This document shows positions 1-8,175 of a stretch of 64,000 nucleotides of DNA, piece after piece. Position 1 is the stretch's first letter. Each line of letters starts with the position of its first letter. The stretch comes from Polyangiaceae bacterium (GTDB lineage Bacteria > Myxococcota_A > Polyangia > Polyangiales > Polyangiaceae), in NCBI GenBank assembly GCA_020633205.1, contig JACKEB010000017.1:310001-374000 (forward strand), in the 5' to 3' direction. A model generated the notes under the pieces. The model had not been told where the DNA came from and did no database searches. It worked only from the letters and a program-made list of their open reading frames with translations. The position numbers were made by a program, and so were the translations under genes.

Positions 1-1
1 C

Positions 2-412
2 CCCACGGAAACGCTTGAAGCGTGTGTTGATCGCGCGCTCGCCCGACTGGGCTCCTTCGAGATGCGTGACGGCACAACAGGTGACAGCAGCTCGACTGGT
101 GACAGCAGCTCGACTGGTGACAGCAGCTCGACAGGTGACAGCAGCGCAGCGAGTGCCGACGCAGCAGATGACGGCGCAGGGAGCGAGCGCGGAGCAATTC
201 GGACGTCCGGAAGCGGCGACCAGGGCTCCTCTCCCCCCGATCCGGACGAAACCGAGCGGCTGAGCGAAGCTGGCGAGCCAGTCCCAGCGGCCCCCCGGGG
301 CGAGCCAGGGACGGCAGCAGGCGCCGCAGCAGGCGCCGCAAATGAGTGCGATCCGAGGCCGCCCCGTGGCTGCGATCTGCCGCTGTGGGTGCAACTCGAG
401 GCGATTCATTAG
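2..412 (+). CDS. 3' end of a gene cut by the window edge (unknown product)
   Basis: An open frame runs in from the window edge and stops with TAG at 410-412, about 20 bases before the kinase gene. Its first residues (ETLEACVDRALARLG) resemble the short Cys-containing C-terminal motif of myxobacterial AgmX/TonB-type proteins, but this is only a resemblance. After it come Thr-Gly-Asp-Ser-Ser-Ser repeats and a Pro/Ala-rich tail. A second frame (3-263) is also open through the repeats and has somewhat stronger G/C in third positions, so I cannot decide which frame is coding. Function unknown. Confidence 0.35.
   Translation, partial: PTETLEACVDRALARLGSFEMRDGTTGDSSSTGDSSSTGDSSSTGDSSAASADAADDGAGSERGAIRTSGSGDQGSSPPDPDETERLSEAGEPVPAAPRGEPGTAAGAAAGAANECDPRPPRGCDLPLWVQLEAIH
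81..152. repeat. 18-bp tandem repeat, about four copies
   Basis: The unit GTGACAGCAGCTCGACTG repeats at 81-98, 99-116 and 117-134 (third copy with one change), with a partial fourth copy from 135. The unit is a multiple of three, so copy-number change would not break either open frame: one reads TGDSSS, the other VTAARL. Confidence 0.85.
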
Positions 413-432
413 CCGCTATTCAGCGATAGGCT

Positions 433-2229
433 GTGCCTGAGCCTTCGGCCTTGTATGCTGATGCGCTGATGAGCAGCAACTCGCCCAGCTCTTCGCGGCA
501 TCGCACGCAGAGCATCCCCTACACGGGGGGAGGCAAGGAAGAGCTGCGCGCGGCGATCCTCAAGCCGTATCTCCTGCGCCTGCGCGACCAACGCGGTGAG
601 AAGACGGCTCGGGCACTGCTGTCTACCGTTGGGCTCTCACCCATGGTGCTCGACGACGAAACCGAGTGGATCAGCGTCGCTGCGGCGCGCCGCGCACTGC
701 GCGCATTGAGCACGGCGTTGGGGGATGATGCCGTACGGAACCGAGGCGAGTGGATGACCCACCCGGAGACCCTCGGCACCTACGTCAACTTGCTGCGTGT
801 CTCCTCGCACCCCATCGACGCCTACCGCTACCTCACCGCCCACGCCGCGGAGACGACGCGCGTCGGTACCTACGCGTTGAACGAGACGGGCGCCGGCAAG
901 GCTGAGGTCGTGTACTCACCACGCCCGGAGGCAGAGTCGCCACAGAACGACCGTCTGTTGTGCATCGCACGCCAGGCTGAGCTCGCCGCCGTTCCACGCC
1001 TGTGGGGCCTACCGGACGCCATCGTGAGTTCGACCTCTTGCCTGGCTGACGGCGACGCGACCTGCACCTACCACCTGCGCTGGGAGTCTCCGAGCGCCGC
1101 CACGCGCTTGCCGATGACGGCGGTCGCTGGCGCCATCGCGAGCGGAGGCTCCGTGGCCTTCAGCGGCAGCTGGATCGCGACCACGATTGGTGCCGTGGTT
1201 GGCGGAGGCTTGGGAGCCGTTATCGGCGGGTTGATGGACCGGGTGCGACGTGAACGCGTCTCACGCACGTTCGAAAAGAACCGCATCGCAGCGCTCGAGC
1301 GTGGCCTCGAACTGCGCGGCATGACTCACGCGCCGACTGGCGGTGGTCTCATGGGTTCGGTGCTCGGCGGCAAGTACCGCATCCTGCGCAAGATCGGCTC
1401 GGGCGGCATCGGCGCGGTGTATGCGGCCGAGCACATCGCGCTCGGCTCTCAGGTCGCCATCAAGGTGCTGCGCGGCGCCGCCGCTCTGGACGCCGCCGAG
1501 ATCGCCCGCTTGCGCCGCGAAGCGCAGGTGCAGGTTTCCATCGAGCACGCGAACGTGATCCGCACCATCGACCTGGATCAGATGCCAGACGGATCCATCT
1601 ACGTCGTGATGGAATTGCTGCGCGGAAAAAGTCTCGCAGAGCTCCTGCGGAAGAGCGGGCGGGTGACTCCCGACGCCGCGGTCCCCTGGTTCATCCAGGT
1701 CTGCCGCGGGCTCTACGCTGCGCATCGTCTCGGGGTCGTTCACCGGGATTTGAAGCCCGGCAACATCTTCATCTGCGACGACGGTCGAGTGAAGGTGCTC
1801 GACTTCGGGATGAGCAAGCTAGCTAGCGCTGAGGCGCTGACCGAAGAGGGCTACACCCTCGGCACCCCCGAGTACATGTCCCCGGAGCAGTGCATCGGCG
1901 CGCCGGTCGAGCCACGCTCCGACCTCTATGCGTTCGGGGTGCTGATGTACGAGGCGCTCACCGGGGACATCCCGATTCAGGCGCGCACCCGACGAGAGTT
2001 GCTCGAACTGCACCAGCGCGCGATTCCGGTACCCATGCGGGAGCGCTACCCCGACCTCCACATCCCTGAGGAGCTGGACTCGGCCGTGATGCGTTGCCTG
2101 AAAAAACGTGCAGCAGAGCGTCCAGCCAACGCGCGAGAGCTCGAGGACCTACTGAAGCGCGTTCCGATCGACTCAACGACGCAAAGTTCACTGCCGCCGG
2201 CGCGAAAAGAGTCTAGAACTCGGCCGTGA
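433..2229 (+). CDS. Ser/Thr protein kinase with N-terminal V4R-like sensor domain
   Basis: The C-terminal half (about residues 313-580) is a complete Hanks-type kinase: glycine loop GSGGIG, VAIK lysine, HRDLKPGN (H437, D439), DFG (D457) and GTPEYMSPE. The N-terminal 220 residues are not a kinase. They end in a pattern C203-x-x-x-GD-x-x-C211-x-Y-x-LRW, like the end of V4R/4-vinyl-reductase-type sensory domains, so ligand or metal sensing is inferred. Between them lies a Gly/Ala-rich stretch (about residues 228-268) that could form a membrane hairpin or glycine zipper. The GTG start at 433 is used; an ATG at 469 is possible and would remove 12 residues. First gene of a five-gene operon; its stop overlaps the next start by 4 bases. 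Substrate unknown. Confidence 0.85.
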   Translation: MPEPSALYADALMSSNSPSSSRHRTQSIPYTGGGKEELRAAILKPYLLRLRDQRGEKTARALLSTVGLSPMVLDDETEWISVAAARRALRALSTALGDDAVRNRGEWMTHPETLGTYVNLLRVSSHPIDAYRYLTAHAAETTRVGTYALNETGAGKAEVVYSPRPEAESPQNDRLLCIARQAELAAVPRLWGLPDAIVSSTSCLADGDATCTYHLRWESPSAATRLPMTAVAGAIASGGSVAFSGSWIATTIGAVVGGGLGAVIGGLMDRVRRERVSRTFEKNRIAALERGLELRGMTHAPTGGGLMGSVLGGKYRILRKIGSGGIGAVYAAEHIALGSQVAIKVLRGAAALDAAEIARLRREAQVQVSIEHANVIRTIDLDQMPDGSIYVVMELLRGKSLAELLRKSGRVTPDAAVPWFIQVCRGLYAAHRLGVVHRDLKPGNIFICDDGRVKVLDFGMSKLASAEALTEEGYTLGTPEYMSPEQCIGAPVEPRSDLYAFGVLMYEALTGDIPIQARTRRELLELHQRAIPVPMRERYPDLHIPEELDSAVMRCLKKRAAERPANARELEDLLKRVPIDSTTQSSLPPARKESRTRP

Positions 2230-3236
2230 CGCGGGAGCGCCAAACAGCTCAAGTTTCGCCCAAGCCGGCGCGACGCAAGTGGTTCGGTGCGCTCGCCGTG
2301 GGCTTGCTCAGCGTGTTCCTCACCGAGCCGGCTTCCGCTTTCACGTACTTGGTGCGCCCGACGGACACCCTGGCCAGCGTCGCTGAGCGCATGTACGGCC
2401 GCATCCAGCACGAGAAGATCTTGGTCGCGGCGAACGGGCTGGATCTGGAAGGCGGGACGCGCATCGTCCCCGGCATGCGCCTCGAGGTGCCGGCCATCGG
2501 TCATCGCCGGGTGGTCGCTGGCGACACCTGGCCAGCCCTCGCGGAGGACCTGCTCGGCGCCAAGTATCGCGATGTGGTGTTCTCGGCGGCGAACGACACC
2601 TCGCCATGGCTCGCGCCAAAGGACGGCTCCGAGATCATCGTGCCATTCAACTTGCGAGTCGTGATCAAAGACGGCGACGACATCGTCAAGGTCGCCTACG
2701 AGTTCACGGGCGACCGCAACAAAGCCTGGGTGCTCGACCACTACAACGGTCTCGGTGGACGCAAGCTCTTGCGCGGCGATGTAGTGCTCGTCCCGCTCAC
2801 GGATCTCGCCCTCACGAAGGAAGGCCGTGAGTACGCCGCCGTGGCGGCGGAAGCGCGCCTGGGTGAAGCCGAAGGTCAGTCGCGAGACGCTCAGCTGCAA
2901 GTCGAGTCGGAGCTACCTTCTCTACTAGGCGACGTCCGCGGTGGTCGCTATGTGGACGCCATCCGCCGCGGCGGAACCTTCCTTGCCATGGGGAAACTCA
3001 GCCGCCCCCAGGTCGCGACGATTCAGCGTCAGCTGCTCGAGGCGTACGCGGCGCTGGGCGCCGTTGGCCTCGCCACCGCAGCCTGCAAGGCCTGGCTCGA
3101 GAACGACCCCCTCGCGCGGCTCGATCCCATCGAGCTGAGCCCGAAGTTGATCTCCGCGTGTGGACCGGCAGAGGACACCCGCGCACTCCCCGCCCCTTCG
3201 GCGAGCACCAGCTCCGACGCTGGAGCCGCGCCGTGA
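2226..3236 (+). CDS. Secreted LysM-domain protein
   Basis: The N-terminus carries a signal peptide (hydrophobic run at about residues 20-34, ending in a PASAF-type cleavage site). A LysM-like domain follows at about residues 40-90 (YLVRPTDTLASVAERMYG), and a second, weaker LysM-like stretch begins at RVVAGDTWPALAEDLLG. The last 130 residues are mostly helical and end in a Ser/Ala tail. LysM domains bind peptidoglycan, so a periplasmic wall-binding role is likely. The GTG start overlaps the kinase stop by 4 bases, and its own stop overlaps the next kinase by 4 bases. This suggests it is a wall-facing partner of the flanking kinases (inference). Confidence 0.8.
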   Translation: MTRERQTAQVSPKPARRKWFGALAVGLLSVFLTEPASAFTYLVRPTDTLASVAERMYGRIQHEKILVAANGLDLEGGTRIVPGMRLEVPAIGHRRVVAGDTWPALAEDLLGAKYRDVVFSAANDTSPWLAPKDGSEIIVPFNLRVVIKDGDDIVKVAYEFTGDRNKAWVLDHYNGLGGRKLLRGDVVLVPLTDLALTKEGREYAAVAAEARLGEAEGQSRDAQLQVESELPSLLGDVRGGRYVDAIRRGGTFLAMGKLSRPQVATIQRQLLEAYAALGAVGLATAACKAWLENDPLARLDPIELSPKLISACGPAEDTRALPAPSASTSSDAGAAP

Positions 3237-4426
3237 ACGAGCCCAACTCCACGCTTCGCCGGGGCAGCCGCCTCGGCTGCTACCGCATCGAAGAGGTCCT
3301 CGGCGCGGGCGCGAGTGGCGCCGTTTACGTCGCAGAGTGCGTCGAGGAGAGCGAAGCGGGCGCAGAGACCAGCCCAGTAAAACTCCCTGGGGAAACGCTC
3401 CCCGGGCCAAGAGTCGGACAGCGGGTAGCGCTGAAGGTGCTGCACCGGCACCTGGTGAAGAACTACCAGATCAGCAAGCGCTTCGCGCGCGAGGCGCGCA
3501 TCCTGAGCCGCCTCGAGGGCGAACACTTGGTGCGCCTACTGGATTTTGGCGAGGCGGACGGCCAGCTCTACATGGCTCTGGAGCTCGTCAGTGGCACGGC
3601 GCTAGATGTCCTGATGCAGGGGGTGAGGTTACGCGTTCACGACGCAGTAAAAATCCTCACAGAAATATGTACCGCGCTCGAGGTAGCTCACGGCTCCGGC
3701 GTGGTGCATCGCGACCTCAAGCCAGGGAACGTCATTTTGGAAGGCGTGGACAGCGAGTCCGAGGCCTTCGATAGCGGACGCGTCCGTGTGCTCGATTTCG
3801 GGATGGCGAAGCTGATTCATGGCTCATCGAGCGTCTCAATGACGGCGCTCACCGAACAGAACATGGTGTTCGGAACTCCCGAGTACATGGCACCAGAGCA
3901 AGCTCGCGGGGACGAGGTCGACGCGCGCAGCGACATCTACTCCGCAGGCGTGCTGCTGTATGAGCTGATCAGCGGCAAGCTGCCGTTCAGGGGCAACACG
4001 CCTATTGGGATCATGACCGCTCACCTCACGGAGGAGCCGGTGCCGCCTTCTAGCCACGCGCCGGATCGCAAAATCCCGCCCGCCATCGAGTCCGTGGTGC
4101 TGCACGCGATGGCGAAGGAGCCAGCCGCTCGCTACCCGTCGGCGCGCCACCTGAGGGAGGCTCTTCAGCAGGCGCTGGAGAGCCCTGAAGACATCCACAG
4201 CATCGCACCTCCGAGCAGCGATGACCTCTCGCTGACGGACACCCAGCACGACATGAAGCTGCCCGACGGGTTGGGCCGCACGGAAGTGGATATGGTCGCC
4301 GTGACGCTAGACGCTCGACCGGCGCAAGCAGAACAAGGCAGCAGCAAGGTCTGGCTGCTGGTGGCGATCATCGCTGCGCTGGTCGGAATCGCCGCTGGCG
4401 TCGCCGTGAGCCTAGGAACGAGCTGA
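3233..4426 (+). CDS. Ser/Thr protein kinase with C-terminal membrane anchor
   Basis: Hanks-type kinase of 397 residues if started at the GTG at 3233, which overlaps the preceding stop as GTGA; a longer frame from 3158 exists but lies inside the LysM gene. Visible motifs: GAGASGAVY, VALKVL, HRDLKPGN (H159, D161), DFG (D188), GTPEYMAPE. About 25 extra residues, rich in Glu, Gly and Pro, sit between beta strands 2 and 3. The C-terminus ends in one membrane span (about residues 373-394) with almost nothing after it, so this kinase has no outside sensor domain and probably relies on a partner such as the LysM protein. Fourth gene overlaps it by one base. Confidence 0.88.
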   Translation: MNEPNSTLRRGSRLGCYRIEEVLGAGASGAVYVAECVEESEAGAETSPVKLPGETLPGPRVGQRVALKVLHRHLVKNYQISKRFAREARILSRLEGEHLVRLLDFGEADGQLYMALELVSGTALDVLMQGVRLRVHDAVKILTEICTALEVAHGSGVVHRDLKPGNVILEGVDSESEAFDSGRVRVLDFGMAKLIHGSSSVSMTALTEQNMVFGTPEYMAPEQARGDEVDARSDIYSAGVLLYELISGKLPFRGNTPIGIMTAHLTEEPVPPSSHAPDRKIPPAIESVVLHAMAKEPAARYPSARHLREALQQALESPEDIHSIAPPSSDDLSLTDTQHDMKLPDGLGRTEVDMVAVTLDARPAQAEQGSSKVWLLVAIIAALVGIAAGVAVSLGTS

Positions 4427-5340
4427 TGCCTGAGCTGAACCTCGCCAAGGGGCTCGACTGGGGAGAGCTCTCACCGCTGCGGTTGACCGCGCGCACCGTG
4501 GCGGACGGCGTGTACGCGGGCCTGCATCGCAGCCCGCGCAAGGGCGCGGGCATCGAGTTCGGTGGGCACCGCGAATACACGCCAGGCGACGACCTGCGTT
4601 GGCTCGATCACCGTGCCTTGATGCGCCACGGGCGCCTGATGATCAAGGAGTTCGAGACGGAGACCGACCGTGTCTTGCGCTTGATCGTCGACGCCAGCGC
4701 CTCCATGTCGTTCAAGAGTGAGCGTGGGAAGGGCGCGAAGTTGGCGTTCGCTTCGCTGCTCGCGGCGGCTCTCGCGCGCATCGCAATCGGCGCTGGCGAC
4801 CCAGTCGCCGTCGAGTGGCTTGGCGGCGACGGCGTGCGCTCCTTGCCTGCCATGGGTGGACGCGAGGCTTTCGAGCGCATCGTTGGCAGCTTGGAGCAAG
4901 CAGCTCCGAGCGCACCGGGGCCGCTCGACACCGCCGAGCTCGAGCGGGTGATCGCTTCGGTGGCGCGCCATACTCGCCGCGGTGCAGTGGTCATACTCTT
5001 CAGCGACTTGCTCGACTTGCCTCTCGAGGCGCTGGACCAGTTCACGTCCCTTGGTGCCCAACGCCGCACGCTGATCGTCGTGCAAGTGCTGGACCCGTTG
5101 GAAGCTGACTTCAGCCTCAGCGGCCCACTACGGCTGCGCGCGACGGAGACTCGATACCTCGTGGAAACAGATGCTGAAACCGCGCGCGATGGCTATCTCG
5201 CGGCGCTCAGCAAGCTCCAAGAGACCTGGCGAGCGCGCCTGGTCAGTCGGCGCGGGCGTCTGGTGGTGTGTAACAGCGCCGAGAACCCGGTCGACGTTGT
5301 ACGGGCGATTATTCGCGCCGCCGAGGGTCGACCCGGATGA
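4426..5340 (+). CDS. DUF58 domain protein (VWA-like fold)
   Basis: The 304-residue protein carries the DUF58 signature in its first 80 residues (GxEFGGHREYTPGDDLRWLDH, then KEFETETDR) followed by a VWA-like segment beginning LRLIVDASASM, where DxSxS is a metal-binding (MIDAS-type) pattern. Family members usually work with MoxR AAA+ ATPases and VWA membrane proteins in assembly or maturation of envelope complexes. Here the BatA-like gene follows with a 4-base overlap, but no MoxR gene is visible in the operon. The ATG overlaps the kinase stop by one base (TGATG). Confidence 0.85.
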   Translation: MPELNLAKGLDWGELSPLRLTARTVADGVYAGLHRSPRKGAGIEFGGHREYTPGDDLRWLDHRALMRHGRLMIKEFETETDRVLRLIVDASASMSFKSERGKGAKLAFASLLAAALARIAIGAGDPVAVEWLGGDGVRSLPAMGGREAFERIVGSLEQAAPSAPGPLDTAELERVIASVARHTRRGAVVILFSDLLDLPLEALDQFTSLGAQRRTLIVVQVLDPLEADFSLSGPLRLRATETRYLVETDAETARDGYLAALSKLQETWRARLVSRRGRLVVCNSAENPVDVVRAIIRAAEGRPG

Positions 5341-7364
5341 GCTTTCTGGTGCTCTCCGCGCTGGCGATCGCGGGTCTGGTCATCGCTCCTCTACTGGCGC
5401 ACCTCCTACGCCGGGGCCGCGCAGAGGAGCGCGAATTCCCTGCTGCAAAGCTCGTCCCCACGTCGCCTCCAGTGGCGCGCCAGCGCACGCGACTGGAAGA
5501 CCGAGCGCTGCTTTTAATCCGCGCGGCAATGATTTTGCTGCTCGCGCTCTTGGGGGCTACGCCCTTCGTGCGTTGCTCGCGTCTGGCGCTCGATAGGAGC
5601 AGTGGCGCTTCGGTGGCGCTGGCGATCGTCGTGGACGACTCGGGCAGTATGCGCGCCAAGCTGCCGACGGGCGAACGCCGCATCGAGAAGGCCCTGCTCG
5701 GCGCCGAAGAGCTCCTGGACTCGACCCGCGAGGGCGACGCTGTAGCAATCGTCGCTGCAGGCTCACCCGCGCGCCTGGTGCTCGCAGCGACAACCGACTT
5801 GTCCCTGGCCCGCGAGACGTTGAGCAAGCTCCACGCCACCGATCGCGACACGGACCTGGCTGGCGCGAGCCAACTCGCGCGTTCGGCGCTCGAGCGACTC
5901 CCCCACACGGACAAGCGCGTGGTGCTCTTGAGTGACCTCGCGGGCGAGCCGATCCCCGACGGCAAGATCCCGGTCGTCGCCCCGCTAGACGCGCTGAAGA
6001 AGGCCGTGAAGGACTGCGGCCTCGTGGATGCGATTGCGCGGGGAAACACCGTGACCGCTCAAGTGGTGTGCAGCGACGCCAGCGCGACTAGCGGGCGCCA
6101 ACTATCACTGCGACCGGTTACGCCCGCGCTCGGCCCGAGCGGCGCGGAGCCTGCCGACGCCAAGCCGCCGAAGGCAGCGCCGCTGGCGTCCCAAGCCGGC
6201 TCACAGGAGCTCACGCTCGAGCTGCCATCGGACGTCGCTGGCTGGGAGGTCGCGCTCGACGGCAGCGACGACTTACCAGAGAATGACGCGTGCCCAATCA
6301 GCCCCAAGGCTGCGGCGATGGGTGTCGGCGTGCTGAGCGACGCAACTCGGAGCAGTACGGTCACCGGCGGGCCCACGCTGGTAGAGCACGCGCTGTCGGC
6401 GCTCGACGCAGATGTATCGGTTCAGCCCCTAGCCCTCGCCCCCGACGATCCAAAGGAGCTGGACGGTCTGCGAGCGCTGGTCCTCGATGACCCAGCAGGG
6501 CTCTCTCCCGAAGCGCGTGCCGCGATCAAGAAGTGGCTCGAGCGCGGGCGCGTTGCGGTGCTCTTCGCGGGGCCGGCCGCTGCACGCGCTCAGCTGGCGT
6601 CCAAGCTGGATCCGTTCCTAGACGCGGTGCGGTGGGAGCCCACGGAGGTGGCCGGCCTCGACGAGAGCAGCCTCGCCTGGTTGATCAGTGATGGCAGCGG
6701 CCTGGATCAGCTAGAGCCCAAGGGGCGTGCGGTGCTGGAAGGCGCGTTGCCAAAGGACGCGGAGGTGCTGGCTCGCTGGTCCGACGGTCGCCCCTTCATG
6801 GCGCGGCGCAACGTGGGTCGCGGCCAAGCCTACGTCATTGGCCTACCCATTTCCGCAGAGCAAAGCGACTTCGCCCTGCGCCCCGCCTTCCTGGCTCTGT
6901 TGGATCACCTGCTTCAACAGGCGGAGCGACTAGGTGGCCCGACGCGCACGACCGCTGGCGTGGCGTGGCTGTTTCCCGCCAGCGGGGAACTCAAGGTCAC
7001 GGGACCCGGTGGGCAACTCGAGGCGGAGCTCGTGACCTCCGAAGAGTCGCAACCCGCGACCAGGCGCGTCACTCCCGATCGTCTCGGGCGTTACCGCGTG
7101 GATCAAAGTGGCGAGGCCACGTACCGCATCGTGAGCGTCTCGGCAGACGAACTCCGCCGCCAGGCGGAGGCGACGGCGCAGACAAGCTTGGCGAGTCCGG
7201 AAAACACCCAATCCTCGCGCATCGACGTGTCTCCGCACATCGCGTTCGGGCTACTGGCGCTCTTGACCCTGGAGCTCCTGGTGCGAGTCTGGCGCCGGTC
7301 ACGTGAAGGTGGGGACGCCGAGCCGCCGGCAAGTCGGCGTGCAGGGGACACGGCCAACGCGTAG
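5337..7364 (+). CDS. BatA-like membrane protein with VWA domain
   Basis: The first 80 residues are the BatA N-terminal module: a membrane span at residues 3-24, a LLRRGR turn, and a second span at about 59-78. A VWA domain follows with an intact MIDAS start (VVDDSGSM). The middle is Ala/Pro-rich, then a ThuA/GATase-like stretch containing LRALVLDDPAGLS and an arm with MARRNVGRGQAYVIGLP. One last span lies near residues 636-655. Such proteins partner DUF58 proteins, and the 4-base overlap with the upstream DUF58 gene supports this. The stop codon lies in the first copy of a 17-bp tandem repeat. Role in Ser/Thr kinase signalling is inferred from the operon only. Confidence 0.82.
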   Translation: MSFLVLSALAIAGLVIAPLLAHLLRRGRAEEREFPAAKLVPTSPPVARQRTRLEDRALLLIRAAMILLLALLGATPFVRCSRLALDRSSGASVALAIVVDDSGSMRAKLPTGERRIEKALLGAEELLDSTREGDAVAIVAAGSPARLVLAATTDLSLARETLSKLHATDRDTDLAGASQLARSALERLPHTDKRVVLLSDLAGEPIPDGKIPVVAPLDALKKAVKDCGLVDAIARGNTVTAQVVCSDASATSGRQLSLRPVTPALGPSGAEPADAKPPKAAPLASQAGSQELTLELPSDVAGWEVALDGSDDLPENDACPISPKAAAMGVGVLSDATRSSTVTGGPTLVEHALSALDADVSVQPLALAPDDPKELDGLRALVLDDPAGLSPEARAAIKKWLERGRVAVLFAGPAAARAQLASKLDPFLDAVRWEPTEVAGLDESSLAWLISDGSGLDQLEPKGRAVLEGALPKDAEVLARWSDGRPFMARRNVGRGQAYVIGLPISAEQSDFALRPAFLALLDHLLQQAERLGGPTRTTAGVAWLFPASGELKVTGPGGQLEAELVTSEESQPATRRVTPDRLGRYRVDQSGEATYRIVSVSADELRRQAEATAQTSLASPENTQSSRIDVSPHIAFGLLALLTLELLVRVWRRSREGGDAEPPASRRAGDTANA

Positions 7365-7417
7365 CCAATAGCAACGCGTAGCCATAAGCAACGCGTAGCC
7401 AATAGCAACCCGTTGCC
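7356..7417. repeat. 17-bp tandem repeat overlapping a gene end
   Basis: The unit AACGCGTAGCCAATAGC occurs at 7356-7372, 7373-7389 (AT/TA swap) and 7390-7406, with a partial copy at 7407-7417. The first copy supplies the TAG stop of the BatA-like gene; because 17 is not a multiple of three, the other copies place TAG in other frames. Nothing like a transposon is next to it. Confidence 0.85.
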
Positions 7418-7517
7418 AAACACAGGCAACGCGGCAAACACGCGAAATGCAGGAGCGAAGGCCACCCGGTGGTTCGGCGTGAAGACAAGGGCGCGTCTTC
7501 ATGTTACGGGGAAGCCC

Positions 7518-8057
7518 ATGATGCGGGGCATTCTCTCGATGGCATTCGTTTCCGTGCTGTGCGCTTGCTCTTCCGCAGGGCCGTACGGGCATAGCCGCAC
7601 TTACTCGCCGTTGGACGCGGAGGAGAGCGCCCTCGAAGGGGCCACCGAGTACGACCCGGTGATGGCGACGCGCAACCCGGAGAAGTGGCAGGGCAAGAAC
7701 ATCAGCCTGTTTGGCGTGGTCATGCAACGCGACTCGGGTGACGCAGGCACGGCCTACGTGAAGCTCAGCGTGCGCACCCTGGAGCCCCGCAACCTATGCG
7801 ACGCCGATGACGAGGACACCTGCCGCGTCACCGTGAGTGACCGCGAACACGCCGTGGTACACGCCCAGCTCAAGCTGAGCGGCGACGACGACCTCGGTCG
7901 CTACAGCGTCGGCGTGGGTTCGCTGGTGCGCATCGTCGGGCGCCTCACCGACGACTACGATCAGGACGGTACACCGGTGTTCCGCGCCAGCTACTATCGC
8001 CATTGGCCACGGGGTTTCTTCGTCACAACGGCGGACCGCGAGCACATGCGGCGCTGA
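7518..8057 (+). CDS. Small lipoprotein, possibly Slp/OB-fold-like
   Basis: The start at 7518 is chosen because a GGGGAAG ribosome site lies just upstream and the protein then begins with a lipoprotein signal (MMRGILSMAFVSVLCAC, lipid-modified Cys 17). An open frame continues upstream to 7413 but would bury the signal. The mature part has an NPEKWQGKNISLFGVV start and a GSLVRIVGRLTD segment, a pattern seen in OB-fold and Slp-type outer-membrane lipoproteins; I see this only by eye. Its C-terminus is basic. It sits between the BatA operon and a SurA-like gene, so an envelope role is likely. Function otherwise unknown. Confidence 0.7.
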   Translation: MMRGILSMAFVSVLCACSSAGPYGHSRTYSPLDAEESALEGATEYDPVMATRNPEKWQGKNISLFGVVMQRDSGDAGTAYVKLSVRTLEPRNLCDADDEDTCRVTVSDREHAVVHAQLKLSGDDDLGRYSVGVGSLVRIVGRLTDDYDQDGTPVFRASYYRHWPRGFFVTTADREHMRR

Positions 8058-8175
8058 CATTGCGCCTGTAAAAAGGGCCGATTCTGCTGCTTTCCTGGGG
8101 TTTGGGGGAGAGGAGCTGTGCAAGGTCGCCTTCAGCCGCTTTCGCGCTCAGAGCGTTGTGCTATGCGCGATCCCC

